The notes: generated by a model from the sequence alone, not told the origin. 64,000 nucleotides of DNA from Palsa-1392 sp036490335 (GCA_036490335.1 DASXEB010000002.1:186001-250000); one strand, 5' to 3'; shown: positions 52,542 through 62,196, counted from the stretch's first letter. Program-made: numbers and translations.

Positions 52542-53600
52542 ATGAAAATCATCTGCTTATTGGGATTCTTCGCTCTCGCTTGCGCGACTTCTGAAGCGCA
52601 AACCAACAGTTACAGCGCTGCTCCGATCGTCGACAACACCCAGGACCAATACCTCATAAACCCTTGGGGCATCTCGAGACCCGCCGATCGCAGCCTGGGC
52701 GAAAACGAATGGTGGGTTTCCGACAACGGCACCGGCGTTTCCACTCTTTATTCCGTCAACAAAAGCGGCAGCCAATCGCTTTCTCCGCTCGTCATTACCA
52801 TTCCCACCGCCTCGGGCGGCGGCGTCGGCAGCCCCACCGGCACCGCTTACAACGGAACCGGCGGTCCCGGTCCGGGCGCAAACAACTTCACCTTCGCGAC
52901 CCTCGACGGCACGATCTCAAGCTGGAACGCCGGCACGAAACCACCCCCGGGCGGCACCAGTTGCTACGAATGCCACGTCGCCAACTCGGCCATCGTTGTC
53001 AATCATTCTAGCTCGGGCGCCTCCTACTTCGGGCTCGCGCTCGCGACCAACGCCGCCACTGGTTTGCCTGTCTACTACGCGACGAATTTCAACGGCAACG
53101 TCGAGGCTTACGACGCTGCCACATTCGCGCCGGTCACTTTGTCCGGAAAATTTTCCGACAAGAAAATTCCAACCTCATATCGGCCCTACGGCATCCAGGC
53201 CATCGGCAAAGAAATCTGGGTCAGCTTTTTCAACCGCACCGCCGGCGGAGGCTACGTCGACGCGTTCGACACCGACGGCAAACTCAAGGTCCGCCTCGAG
53301 ACCGGTTCATTTTCCGAGCCGTGGGGTCTCGCGCAGGCGCCATCAAACTTTGGCCTCTTCAGCAAAATGATTCTCGTCGGCAACACGACCAGCGGAATGA
53401 TCGGAGCCTACAATCCGAAAACGGGCGCGTTCGCCGGCTTCCTCGAAGACTCATCCGGACAGGCGATCGTTATTCCCGGCCTCTGGGGAATCGGTTTCGG
53501 CGATGGGAACAAAAAAGACGGCCCGACCAACGCCCTCTACTACGCCAATGGCGGCAGCACCTACTCGACCGGCGTCTTCGACGTCATCACTGCGAACTGA
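52542..53600 (+). CDS. TIGR03118-family exported protein
   Basis: 352 residues. Signal MKIICLLGFFALACATSEAQ. Early phrase DQYLINPWGISRPADRS and WWVSDNGTGVSTLYSVNKSG, the standard opening of TIGR03118 proteins. Later NFTFATLDGTISSWNAG, VYYATNFNGNVEAYDA and ALYYANGGSTYSTGVFDVIT. Probably a secreted beta-propeller; biological role unknown. Unlike many members it has no PEP-CTERM tail. An octamer (53623) follows the gene. Confidence 0.85.
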   Translation: MKIICLLGFFALACATSEAQTNSYSAAPIVDNTQDQYLINPWGISRPADRSLGENEWWVSDNGTGVSTLYSVNKSGSQSLSPLVITIPTASGGGVGSPTGTAYNGTGGPGPGANNFTFATLDGTISSWNAGTKPPPGGTSCYECHVANSAIVVNHSSSGASYFGLALATNAATGLPVYYATNFNGNVEAYDAATFAPVTLSGKFSDKKIPTSYRPYGIQAIGKEIWVSFFNRTAGGGYVDAFDTDGKLKVRLETGSFSEPWGLAQAPSNFGLFSKMILVGNTTSGMIGAYNPKTGAFAGFLEDSSGQAIVIPGLWGIGFGDGNKKDGPTNALYYANGGSTYSTGVFDVITAN

Positions 53601-53711
53601 TTTTCGCTCGCCAGTCCTTTTCTCGTTAGGCAAATCTCCTCCGGCGGCGAGAGCATTTTCATCGCTGGACATTCGACCGCCCGGATTCGAAAATCGAGCG
53701 AAAGACAATTC

Positions 53712-53783
53712 GTCCTCGTAGTTCAACGGATAGAACGAGGGTTTCCTAAACCTTAAATGTGGGTTCGATTCCCGCCGGGGACA
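53712..53783 (+). tRNA. tRNA-Arg (anticodon CCT)
   Basis: 72 bases. Acceptor arms GTCCTCG and CGGGGAC pair over seven bases with a discriminator A; CCA is not encoded. D stem GTTC/GAAC, anticodon loop TTCCTAA in the stem AGGGT/ACCTT, T stem GTGGG/CCCGC around TTCGATT. Reads AGG codons. This codon is frequently produced where the octamer TCGTTAGG is read as FVR. Lies before tilS. Confidence 0.93.
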
Positions 53784-53853
53784 TTCTGCCTAACGAACAA
53801 AGGACCCGGCAGCAGCTGCTTGACCCTGCACGCTCTCGGGCCTCTTTTCAACA

Positions 53854-54786
53854 ATGCAGCCCAACATTCCGCCAGATTGTACGACTGGCAGCCGCTACCT
53901 CGTCGCGGTTTCCGGCGGACGCGATTCCGTCGCGCTTTTGCACTGGCTGAAAGAGCATCGCTTTTCGCGGCTCGTCGTTTGTCATCTCGATCACGGTTTG
54001 CGCGGTCGCGCCAGCGCGACCGACGCCGAGTTCGTGAGGCGCCTGGCGGCAAAGTGGAAATTTCCGGCCGAAATCGAGCGCGTCGATGTCCGTCAGCTCG
54101 CGCGCACGACGAAGCAATCGCTCGAGACTGCCGGCCGTGCCGCGCGTCTCGATTTTTTTGCGCGCGTCGCCCGGCGGCGGCGTTGTCGAACAATCTTTCT
54201 CGCGCACCACGCCGACGACCAGGTCGAGACATTTTTGCTTCGCCTGTTTCGCGGCGCGGGCGGGCGCGGATTAGGCGCCATCCGGTCCGTTTCGCAAATC
54301 GGCGATCTGCAAATCCTCCGTCCGTTTCTCAGCGTCTGGCGGTCGGAGATCGACGATTACATCTGCAGCCAAGCCTTGAAATTTCGCGAAGACGCGACGA
54401 ATGCGACCGTCAATCCGCGCCGAAATCTTCTCCGCCACAAAATCATTCCACGTTTGGAAAAAGAGCTCGGCCATCATCTTCGGCAAAATCTTTGGCGAAC
54501 GGCCAACCTTCTCGCCGACGAAGACGCGTTGCTCGATCAGCTCACGCCTAACGAACTCACCGACGACGAAAACAACCTGCCCGCGAAAGAGCTTTGCGCG
54601 CTCGCCCCGGCTGTGCAGCGCCGAGTCATTCTGCGCTGGTTGCGCGCCGGCCAGGTGCGGGATGTCGGCTACGAGGAAGTTGAAAAAGTCCGCGGGCTGC
54701 TCGCGTCCGACGGTCGCGCGGCAAAAATCAATTTGCCTGACGATCGCCATGCGCGCCGCCGGAGCGGAAAAATTTTCCTTGAGTGA
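53854..54786 (+). CDS. tilS: tRNA(Ile)-lysidine synthase
   Basis: 310 residues. PP-loop ATP pyrophosphatase motif VAVSGGRDSVALLHWLKEH near residue 17, then VVCHLDHGLRGRASATDAEF and TIFLAHHADDQVETFLLRLF, GAGGRGL, all TilS signatures. Modifies C34 of the tRNA-Ile(CAU) so that it reads AUA. The length is short: the E. coli-type C-terminal domains are largely absent, as in many bacteria. It follows tRNA-Arg, and gltX starts about 85 bases later. Confidence 0.92.
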   Translation: MQPNIPPDCTTGSRYLVAVSGGRDSVALLHWLKEHRFSRLVVCHLDHGLRGRASATDAEFVRRLAAKWKFPAEIERVDVRQLARTTKQSLETAGRAARLDFFARVARRRRCRTIFLAHHADDQVETFLLRLFRGAGGRGLGAIRSVSQIGDLQILRPFLSVWRSEIDDYICSQALKFREDATNATVNPRRNLLRHKIIPRLEKELGHHLRQNLWRTANLLADEDALLDQLTPNELTDDENNLPAKELCALAPAVQRRVILRWLRAGQVRDVGYEEVEKVRGLLASDGRAAKINLPDDRHARRRSGKIFLE

Positions 54787-54871
54787 TCGCGCGCCCGAAG
54801 CTTCCTCGATTTGCGAGCACGCGTTCTTTCGTTCAGGATGAGCGCGCGCTGCGTCGCATTTGCCTAACGAC

Positions 54872-56200
54872 ATGAATTCTGAAATCCGCGTTCGTTTCGC
54901 TCCCTCGCCCACCGGCTTTCTCCACATCGGCGGCGCGCGCACCGCACTTTTCAACTGGGTTTTCGCGCGACGCCACGGCGGCACTTTCGTTCTGCGCATC
55001 GAGGATACCGATCAGTCGCGTAACACCGCCGAGGCTGCCGCCGCGATCTACGACGGCCTGCGCTGGCTCGGCATCGATTGGGGTGAAGGCCCGCGCGCCG
55101 GGGGAAATTTCGGATCCTATTTTCAAAGCGAGCGCAACGAAATTTACCAGCGTCATCTCGATCGGCTCGCGGCCGCCGGCCACACATTCGAAGACAACGG
55201 CGCGATTCGTTTTCGTTCGCCGCGCGAGCACGTCGTCGTGGACGACATTGTCTGCGGCTCGATCGATTTCGATCTCACAAATCCGGAAACGCATCCCGAC
55301 ATGACGATCCGGCGCGCCGACGGCTCGTGGATTTTTCATTTCGTCAATGTCGTTGACGACATCGAGATGAAAATCAGCCACGTCATCCGCGGCGAGGATC
55401 ATCTCTCGAACACCCCGAAACACATCGAGCTTTATCGCGCGCTCGGCGCGACGCCGCCGCGTTTCGCGCACATTCCGCTCATCCTGAATCAGAACGGATC
55501 GAAGATGAGCAAGCGCGACGCGGGCGCGAGTCTCGGCACGTACATCGAGCAGGGATTTCTGCCTGAAGCGGTGCGCAATTATCTCTGCCTCCTCGGCTGG
55601 TCGCCGAAGGACGATCGCGAAAAACTGGCGATCGAAGAAGTCGTTAGGCTGTTTGAGCTCGAGAAAATCAATCGCAAAAATGCGTCGTTCGATCTCGAGA
55701 AATTGACCTGGCTCAACGGCGAATACATGCGCGAGCTGACGGACGATCGTTTTCGCGCGCTCGGCCTGATCGCGCTCGCCAATTCCGGCATCGACACCGC
55801 GAAGTTTCCCGAGGAATACGTGCGCGCAGCGCTCGACACCTGCAAAGGAAAGATCCGCTTGTTCAGCGAGCTGGCCGCGTATGGCGGATTCTATTTTCGC
55901 GACGATTTCGAATACAACCCAGAGAGCGTCGCGAAATATTTCGTTTCGGAAAACAAGCCGCGGCTGCGGGCGTTGCGCGACGCGTTTGCAGAGCTGGAAA
56001 GTTTCGACGCCACATCGCTCGAGTCGGTTTTAAAAGCGACCGCGGCTGAGCTTGGCGTCAAAACCGGCGCGCTCGTCCATCCCACGCGTCTCGCCGTCAC
56101 CGGCAGCAACGCGGGTCCGAGCCTTTATCACCTCCTCGAAATTCTCGGCAAAACGAAAGTCCTCGCACGGCTCGATCGTTCGTTAGGCAATTTTGCCTAA
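54872..56200 (+). CDS. gltX: Glutamate-tRNA ligase
   Basis: 442 residues. Start MNSEIRVRFAPSPTGFLHIG carries the HIGH-type motif (PTGFLHIGG). The KMSKS-type motif is GSKMSKRDAGASL near residue 212. The anticodon-binding domain fills the last third. Charges tRNA-Glu in the cytoplasm. The last codons SLGNFA and the TAA stop are made from an inverted octamer pair. The gene runs convergently into glnS with a four-base overlap of the two ends. Confidence 0.95.
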   Translation: MNSEIRVRFAPSPTGFLHIGGARTALFNWVFARRHGGTFVLRIEDTDQSRNTAEAAAAIYDGLRWLGIDWGEGPRAGGNFGSYFQSERNEIYQRHLDRLAAAGHTFEDNGAIRFRSPREHVVVDDIVCGSIDFDLTNPETHPDMTIRRADGSWIFHFVNVVDDIEMKISHVIRGEDHLSNTPKHIELYRALGATPPRFAHIPLILNQNGSKMSKRDAGASLGTYIEQGFLPEAVRNYLCLLGWSPKDDREKLAIEEVVRLFELEKINRKNASFDLEKLTWLNGEYMRELTDDRFRALGLIALANSGIDTAKFPEEYVRAALDTCKGKIRLFSELAAYGGFYFRDDFEYNPESVAKYFVSENKPRLRALRDAFAELESFDATSLESVLKATAAELGVKTGALVHPTRLAVTGSNAGPSLYHLLEILGKTKVLARLDRSLGNFA

Positions 56201-56204
56201 CGAG
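56180..56204. other. Head-to-head octamer pair forming a hairpin between gltX and glnS
   Basis: TCGTTAGGC at 56180-56188 and GCCTAACGA at 56195-56203 are exact reverse complements separated by six bases (AATTTT). The gltX stop TAA (56198-56200) and the glnS stop TAG (complement of 56197-56199) lie in the right arm. A bidirectional terminator is a likely use. Confidence 0.85.
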
Positions 56205-58002
56205 TCCGCGCGCCCGGCTTCTTCGTTTCCTTCGCCCAAGTGTCACGCAGCGTGATCGTGCGATTGAAGACGAGACGACCCGGCCGCGAATCGGGATCGA
56301 GCGCGAAATAAGCCAGGCGTTCAAACTGGTAGCGCGCCTCCGCCGTCGCTTCGCCTAACGACGGCTCGCATTTCGCAGTCACGATCTCGAGCGAGTGCGG
56401 ATTGATGAAATTCTTGAAGTCACCGGCCGCGTCCGGTTCCGGCACGGTGAAAAGCCGATCGTAAAGCCGCACCTCGGCATCGATCGCGTGTCGCGCGCTC
56501 ACCCAATGAATCGTTCCCTTCACTTTGCGATTCGAGTTTGCGCCGCCCGATTTGCTCTCGAGATCGACCGTGCAGCGCAGCTCGACGATTTTGCCTAACG
56601 AGTCCTTGACCACTTCGTCGCAGCGAATGATGTAGCCGTACTTTAGCCGCACTTCGCCGCCCGGCCGAAGCCGAAAATATTTCGGCGGCGGCGTCTCCAT
56701 GAAGTCGGCACTCTCGATGAAGAGCTCGCGGCCGAAAGGAACTTTGCGCGTGCCCGCAGCCGGATCTTCCGGATTGTTCACCGCTTCGAGCTCCTCGATT
56801 TTGTCTTCCGGATAATTCGTTAGGCAAATTTTCAGCGGATGCAAAACCGCCAGCCGGCGCAGCGCAGTCGCGTTAAATTCCGCACGCATCGCGTGCTCGA
56901 GCGCGTCGACTTCGGTCAGCGACGGATATTTCGTGATCCCGATGTGGTAGGCAAAGGCGCGCAGCAGGCTCGCGGTCACGCCGCGCCGACGCATGCCCGA
57001 GATCGTGGGCAGCCGCGGATCGTCCCAGCCGCTGACCAGTCCATCATCGACGAGCTGCTTCAATTTGCGCTTGCTCATGACCGTGTAGGTGAGGTTGAGC
57101 CGCGCGAATTCGTATTGATGCGGCCGCGGCCGCGGCAGCTCGAGGTTTTCCAAAATCCAATCGTAAAGCGGCCGATGAACCTCGAATTCGAGCGTGCAAA
57201 GCGAGTGCGTGATGCCTTCGATGTAATCGCTCAGGCAATGCGCGAAATCATACATCGGGTAAATGCACCAATGCGCCGCGGTGTGATGATGCTCGGTGTG
57301 GCGAATGCGATAAAGCACCGGATCGCGCAGCCAGATGTTGGACGATTGCATATCGATCCGCGCTCGCAAAGTGCGCGCGCCGTCGGGAAATTCTCCCGCT
57401 TTCATGCGCGCGAGCAGATCGAGATTTTCCTCAACCGCGCGATCGCGAAACGGCCCGTCTTTTCCGAGGCGCCGAAACTCATCCGTCTGTTCCGGAGTCA
57501 TGTCGCAGACGTAAGCCTTCCCCTCCCCAACGAGTCGAACAGCGAACGCGTAGAGCGCTTCAAAATAATCGGAGGCGTAAAACGGCGCGATCCGCGCGCC
57601 CGGCGCCGCGTCGCGCACGGCCGGCTGCGCAAAATCTTCGCGGCCGTCGGTCGTTAGGCGCTCGAACGGCTTCCCTTCCGGCCGGAGCCCGAGATTGCGA
57701 TCGGCCCAGCCGTCGATCAGCCAGTGCACGTCGTCCATGATCGAGTTCACGTATTCGACCTCTTCCTTGGCCGGATTGGTGTCGTCCATCCGCACGTTGC
57801 AGACCCCGCCGAACTCGCGCGCGATCCCAAAGTTGAGGCAGATGGCCTTGGTGTGGCCGATGTGGAGGTAACCGTTTGGCTCGGGCGGAAAACGGGTGTG
57901 AACGGTTGCGCGCTTTCCGCTGCGCAGATCTTCTGCCACGATCTCGCGGATGAAATCGGAGGGAGTCGGCGACTCGTTAGGCGATTCGTTAGGCGGCATC
58001 AT
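56197..58002 (-). CDS. glnS: Glutamine-tRNA ligase
   Basis: 601 residues. HIGH motif in RFPPEPNGYLHIGHTKAICL near residue 38, KMSKS-type motif in TVMSKRKLKQLVDDG near 300, and the two beta-barrel anticodon-binding domains after 385. Typical GlnRS phrases are MDDTNPAKEEVEYVNSI and HWCIYPMYDFAHCLSDYIEG. The N-terminus MMPPNESPNESPT contains a repeated PNES encoded by two octamers side by side (57974 and 57986). GlnRS presence fits Verrucomicrobiota. Confidence 0.95.
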   Translation of the reverse strand: MMPPNESPNESPTPSDFIREIVAEDLRSGKRATVHTRFPPEPNGYLHIGHTKAICLNFGIAREFGGVCNVRMDDTNPAKEEVEYVNSIMDDVHWLIDGWADRNLGLRPEGKPFERLTTDGREDFAQPAVRDAAPGARIAPFYASDYFEALYAFAVRLVGEGKAYVCDMTPEQTDEFRRLGKDGPFRDRAVEENLDLLARMKAGEFPDGARTLRARIDMQSSNIWLRDPVLYRIRHTEHHHTAAHWCIYPMYDFAHCLSDYIEGITHSLCTLEFEVHRPLYDWILENLELPRPRPHQYEFARLNLTYTVMSKRKLKQLVDDGLVSGWDDPRLPTISGMRRRGVTASLLRAFAYHIGITKYPSLTEVDALEHAMRAEFNATALRRLAVLHPLKICLTNYPEDKIEELEAVNNPEDPAAGTRKVPFGRELFIESADFMETPPPKYFRLRPGGEVRLKYGYIIRCDEVVKDSLGKIVELRCTVDLESKSGGANSNRKVKGTIHWVSARHAIDAEVRLYDRLFTVPEPDAAGDFKNFINPHSLEIVTAKCEPSLGEATAEARYQFERLAYFALDPDSRPGRLVFNRTITLRDTWAKETKKPGARTR

Positions 58003-58059
58003 GCGGATGGCGCGACATTAGCAGAGAGCGCGCGCGGCATCCAACGGTCGCGGGAAGAG

Positions 58060-58926
58060 ATGGCAAAAACATTTTACACGCTCGAAGATTTGCGCGCCTG
58101 GCTCGACGCGCGCGCACCGGCGCCGGAATCGATCGCGCTCGGGGTCGTCGGCGATCCGGTGGCGCATTCGCGCTCGCCGGAAATGCAAAACGCTGCGCTC
58201 ATCGCATCCGAAATCCCGTTGCTGTATGCGCGTTTTCAGATTTTGCCTAACGACCTCGCGGAAGCCTTGCGCGCGTTTCGTGACCTCGGCTTTCGCGGAG
58301 TCAACCTGACCGCGCCGCACAAGATCGCGGGCTTGTCGTTAGTCGACGACGCAGATGATTTCGCGCGCGAGGCCGGCGCGATCAACACGATTCGTTTCGA
58401 AAAAAAGCGATCGCGCGCGACGAATACCGATGGACCCGGTTTTGTGCGCGCGATTCGGGAGAGTTTCGGCGCGGATCTGCGCGATCTGCGCGTGCTCATT
58501 CTCGGCGCGGGCGGTGGCGCCGGTCGCGCGATCGCCGCGCAATGCGCGCGCGACGGTTGCAAAAGTTTGATCCTCGCGAATCGCGATCTTGCCAAGATGC
58601 AGGCTTTCGCCGCGCGCTTGAAAATCGGCGCGCTCGAAGTCATTCCCTGGGAAAATGACTCGTTAGGCGCGGCTTCGGCGCGAAGCGACTTGATCGTGCA
58701 GGCAACTCCGCAAGGTTCGCAGCCTAACGAATTCGCCCGGCATCATCTCGTTTACGATCTAAATTATCAACCGACCGCGCTTCAGCAGTCGGCGGCGCGC
58801 CACGCCTCCGGCCTAACGATGCTTTTGCATCAGGGCGGGCTCGCCTTCGAGTTTTGGTTTGATCGTTCCGCACCGCTCGAGGCAATGCGTCGCGCGCTTG
58901 GCCTCGCGCCGCAGGATTCGCGATGA
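58060..58926 (+). CDS. aroE: Shikimate dehydrogenase
   Basis: 288 residues. Shikimate site: VVGDPVAHSRSPEMQNAAL near residue 27, the catalytic Lys in GVNLTAPHKIAG near 88, and the Asp in NTDGPG near 125. The NADP loop is LILGAGGGAGRAIAAQCA near 147. Final GGLAFEFW is the usual C-terminal signature. Reduces 3-dehydroshikimate to shikimate in aromatic amino acid synthesis. The start ATG 58060 has GGGAAGAG close upstream. Four octamers inside encode LPND, DSLG, PNE and LTM, using all three frames. Confidence 0.93.
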   Translation: MAKTFYTLEDLRAWLDARAPAPESIALGVVGDPVAHSRSPEMQNAALIASEIPLLYARFQILPNDLAEALRAFRDLGFRGVNLTAPHKIAGLSLVDDADDFAREAGAINTIRFEKKRSRATNTDGPGFVRAIRESFGADLRDLRVLILGAGGGAGRAIAAQCARDGCKSLILANRDLAKMQAFAARLKIGALEVIPWENDSLGAASARSDLIVQATPQGSQPNEFARHHLVYDLNYQPTALQQSAARHASGLTMLLHQGGLAFEFWFDRSAPLEAMRRALGLAPQDSR

Positions 58927-58978
58927 TGCTTCTGGATTTTCCGATGTTCTAGTGCATTCTTCCGCGTTCTTTGTTCCA

Positions 58979-60403
58979 ATGTTGAAAAGTTTTCTCGCGC
59001 TCGCGGTCGCATTACTCACCGCGGAGTCATCGTTTGGTTACGCGCTCGAAGGTCCGTCGTGGACGCGCGATCGCACCGTCGCCGTACAGTTGTCGCTCGG
59101 GTCGCCGCGGACGTTGAGCGACGGTTACGCTTCATTCAACGAATCGGCCCTTGCCGCGATCAGCTCGTGGGGGCCATATCTCGCGCATTTGAAACTCGCG
59201 CCGCGTCTCAAATCGCCGGTCAAGCCGGTAGAGGATGACGACGAGATGTCGTTCGCTTTTTCGAGCACGGTTTTCGGTGATTCGTTTGGCGGCGACACGC
59301 TCGCGGTCACGACTTTGAATTCGCGCGGGAACGTGATGGAAGAAACGGACACGCTTTTCAACACCGCCTACATCTGGGATTCGTACTCCGGCAATTTGCG
59401 CCCGAACGTGACCGATTTTCATCGCGTCGCGATCCATGAATTCGGGCACACGCTCGGCCTCGATCATCCCGACGAGGCGGGTCAGCACGTTGTCGCGATC
59501 ATGAATTCCGTTATCAGCAATGTGGACAGACAACAGCCGGACGACATCGCCGGCGTCGAGCATCTTTACAACACCGGGCCGGCCTACCAATCGGCGGTCG
59601 ATGGTCCGGTGCTCGCAAACATCTCGACCCGCGCCTTCGTCGGCACGGGCGACAACGTGCTCATCGGCGGTTTCATTATTCAAGGCTCGGAGCCAGCGAC
59701 GGTGATTGTGCGCGCGATCGGCTTTTCGCTCGCGGCGCAGGGATTCAGCGACGCCCTGCCCGATCCGACGATCACGGTTTACGATTCGAATCACAACCAG
59801 GTCGGCTACGATGACGATTGGTTCGTTAGTTCGGGAGCATCGAACATTGCGAGCTACCGGCTCGATCCGCCGAACAGCATCGAGTCGGCCTTGCTCCTCA
59901 CCTTGCAGCCGGGCGCCTACACCGCGGTCGTGCAAAGTTATTCCGACTCGAACGAGCCGGCCGAGGGCGGCATCGGCCTGTTCGAACTTTACGATCTGCA
60001 CAAGACCGCGGGACGCGCCGGCAATCTCTCGACCCGCGGCCAGGTGCTCGACGACAACAACGTGCTCATCGGCGGATTCATCATCGGCGGGAGCGAGAAC
60101 AAACCGATCATCGTGCGCGCGCTCGGGCCGTCGTTAGGCGCGGCCGGCGTGCAGGGCGCGCTCTCCGATCCGCTGCTCGAACTGCACGACGGCAATGGGA
60201 ATCTGCTTCAGGAAAATGATAACTGGGGCTCCGGCGCAAACGCGCAGACGATCGCCGCCGAAGGTTTCGCGCCGAAGAACGCGAAAGAATCGGCGGTCAC
60301 GGCGACCCTGCCACCGGGTGCCTACACAGCGATCGTCAGGGGAGTGAATGGCGCGACCGGCATTGCGCTCGTCGAAGTTTACGACTTGAGCCCGGTCCCC
60401 TGA
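58979..60403 (+). CDS. Secreted matrixin-type (M10) metalloprotease with C-terminal repeats
   Basis: 474 residues. Signal MLKSFLALAVALLTAESSFG. Zinc motif HEFGHTLGLDHPD near residue 150 (HExxHxxGxxH) and downstream IMNSVIS as the Met turn. Then two related C-terminal units of about 130 residues, each starting ISTRAFVGTGDNVLIGGFII or LSTRGQVLDDNNVLIGGFII, with VIVRAIGFSL/IIVRALGPSL and GAYTAVV/GAYTAIV. These units are a hallmark of Chthoniobacter-like secreted proteins. Overlaps the end of proC on the other strand by 25 bases. Confidence 0.88.
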   Translation: MLKSFLALAVALLTAESSFGYALEGPSWTRDRTVAVQLSLGSPRTLSDGYASFNESALAAISSWGPYLAHLKLAPRLKSPVKPVEDDDEMSFAFSSTVFGDSFGGDTLAVTTLNSRGNVMEETDTLFNTAYIWDSYSGNLRPNVTDFHRVAIHEFGHTLGLDHPDEAGQHVVAIMNSVISNVDRQQPDDIAGVEHLYNTGPAYQSAVDGPVLANISTRAFVGTGDNVLIGGFIIQGSEPATVIVRAIGFSLAAQGFSDALPDPTITVYDSNHNQVGYDDDWFVSSGASNIASYRLDPPNSIESALLLTLQPGAYTAVVQSYSDSNEPAEGGIGLFELYDLHKTAGRAGNLSTRGQVLDDNNVLIGGFIIGGSENKPIIVRALGPSLGAAGVQGALSDPLLELHDGNGNLLQENDNWGSGANAQTIAAEGFAPKNAKESAVTATLPPGAYTAIVRGVNGATGIALVEVYDLSPVP

Positions 60404-61224
60404 TTTTTCGGCACGAGCTCTTTGGCCCGCGCGGCCGCGGCTTCAACCGCGGCGCTGATTCCGCCCGCGACATCGTGCGTTTCCATGATCGTTAGGCCAG
60501 CGGCCGTCGTGCCGCCGGGCGTGATTACCATCCGGCGCAATTCTTCGGGAGAGAGCTTGCTCTCAAGCGCGAGCTGCGCGGCGCCGCGGACGGTTTGCGT
60601 CGCGATGCCTAACGACACGTCCGCGGCGAGACCGCAACGCGTGCCGCCGGCCGCGAGCGCTTCGATCATCGTGTAAACAAACGCGGGACCGCTGCCACCG
60701 AGCGCGGTCACGGCGTCGATTTGGTCTTCCGGCACTTCGACGACCGTGCCGATCGCCGAGAAAATCCCGCGCGCAGACTCGATGTCGCGATCCGTCGTGC
60801 GGGCGCCGCGCGCGATTGCCGTCGCCGCCGCGCAAACCGTCGCCGCCGTGTTCGTCATCGCGCGCATCAATCTCCCTTTTCCCTGCGCTTCCATTTGCGC
60901 GACCGGAACGCCGGCCGCCAGCGAGATGATCAGTTTGTCCGCGGCGAGCGGCGCGATTTCCGCAATCACGTTCAAGACCACGCCCGGTTTCACGCCGATC
61001 AGAATAATTTCCGCTTCGGTCGCGATCTTCGCGTTCTCCGTCGTGACCAACACACCGAGCTCTTCGCCTAACGAGGCCCGCGCCAACTCGTTAGGCTCGC
61101 TCACCAGGATTTCGTTAGGCAGACAAAACTTCGCTCGCACCAGACCGCGCATGACCGAGCCAGCGAGCTTCCCGCCGCCGACAAATCCGAGGCGATAGCG
61201 CTTCTCGTCAGGTTGTGAATTCAT
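60379..61224 (-). CDS. proC: Pyrroline-5-carboxylate reductase
   Basis: 281 residues. NADPH loop LGFVGGGKLAGSVMRG near residue 12. Middle VKPGVVLNVIAEIAPL and IISLAAGVPV. Signature near the end: ALGGSGPAFVYTMIEALA and MVITPGGTTAAGL. Last step of proline synthesis. The ATG at 61224 fits; an upstream frame to 61335 is not needed. Five octamers lie within the gene, three of them within 50 bases (61067, 61088, 61112). Confidence 0.94.
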   Translation of the reverse strand: MNSQPDEKRYRLGFVGGGKLAGSVMRGLVRAKFCLPNEILVSEPNELARASLGEELGVLVTTENAKIATEAEIILIGVKPGVVLNVIAEIAPLAADKLIISLAAGVPVAQMEAQGKGRLMRAMTNTAATVCAAATAIARGARTTDRDIESARGIFSAIGTVVEVPEDQIDAVTALGGSGPAFVYTMIEALAAGGTRCGLAADVSLGIATQTVRGAAQLALESKLSPEELRRMVITPGGTTAAGLTIMETHDVAGGISAAVEAAAARAKELVPKNQGTGLKS

Positions 61225-61245
61225 CCGCCGGGTGGATATTAAACA

Positions 61246-62196
61246 GTGGTAAGCGCCGGTGTAAATTTCGGTCTCGATCTCGCGGCGGAAATCGCCGAGC
61301 TCAAGCGCGCGCGCAACGCCGTCATTCTGGCGCACAACTATCAGGTGCCGGAGATTCAGGACCTCGCGGATTTCGTCGGCGACTCGTTAGGCTTGAGCTT
61401 CCAGGCCGCGCGCACCGACGCCGAAGTGATTCTTTTTTGCGGCGTCCATTTCATGGCCGAGACCGCGAAAATTCTCAACCCGCAGAAGCGCGTCATCCTG
61501 CCCGATCTCGATGCCGGCTGCTCGCTCGCGGAATCGTGCCCGGCAGACAAGCTCGAGCGTTTCCTGCACGAGCGCGCGGAGAAAAATTACTATGTCATCG
61601 CCTACATCAATTGCAGCGCGGCGGTCAAAGCGCTCGCCGACGTCATCTGCACGAGCGGGAACGCGGAGAAAATCGTCCGCGCCGCGCCTAACCATCGCAA
61701 CATTCTTTTCGTCCCCGACCAGAATCTCGGCGCGTGGATCATCGAGCGCACGGGCCGTGAGATGGATTTGTGGCAGGGCAACTGTTACGTCCACATCGAG
61801 TTCACGGCGCGCAGCATCGAGGCAATTCGCGCCGCGCATCCAGGAGCGCCGGTGGTCGCGCATCCGGAATGTCCTTTCGCGGTTCGGCTGCTCGCGGACG
61901 AAGTTTGTTCGACGGAAAAGATGATCACTTTCTGCAAGGAATCTCCCGCCGACGCGATCATCGTCGTGACCGAAGCCGGCATGCTGCATCGGTTGCGCAA
62001 GGAAATTCCGGGCAAGGAATTCATCGCCGGCCCGACCGAGCGTTGCGCCTGCGCGGAGTGCCGGTTCATGAAAATGAACACGCTGGAAAAAGCGCACGCC
62101 GCGCTCCTCAACCTCGATCCCGAAATCATCCTCCCCGAGCCGTTGCGCGTCCGCGCCGAGGCGCCGATCCGGCGCATGCTCGAGCTGAGCCGCTAG
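61246..62196 (+). CDS. nadA: Quinolinate synthase
   Basis: 316 residues with a GTG start. Motifs: VILAHNYQVPEIQDLADFVG near residue 27, LPDLDAGCSLAESCPAD near 85, HPECPFAVRLLADEV near 205, and the C-terminal GPTERCACAECRFMKMNTLE near 268. The three cysteines for the 4Fe-4S cluster are present. Makes quinolinate from iminoaspartate and dihydroxyacetone phosphate for NAD. Divergent from proC with 21 bases between the start codons, so promoters must overlap. No nadB or nadC is near. Confidence 0.95.
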   Translation: MVSAGVNFGLDLAAEIAELKRARNAVILAHNYQVPEIQDLADFVGDSLGLSFQAARTDAEVILFCGVHFMAETAKILNPQKRVILPDLDAGCSLAESCPADKLERFLHERAEKNYYVIAYINCSAAVKALADVICTSGNAEKIVRAAPNHRNILFVPDQNLGAWIIERTGREMDLWQGNCYVHIEFTARSIEAIRAAHPGAPVVAHPECPFAVRLLADEVCSTEKMITFCKESPADAIIVVTEAGMLHRLRKEIPGKEFIAGPTERCACAECRFMKMNTLEKAHAALLNLDPEIILPEPLRVRAEAPIRRMLELSR

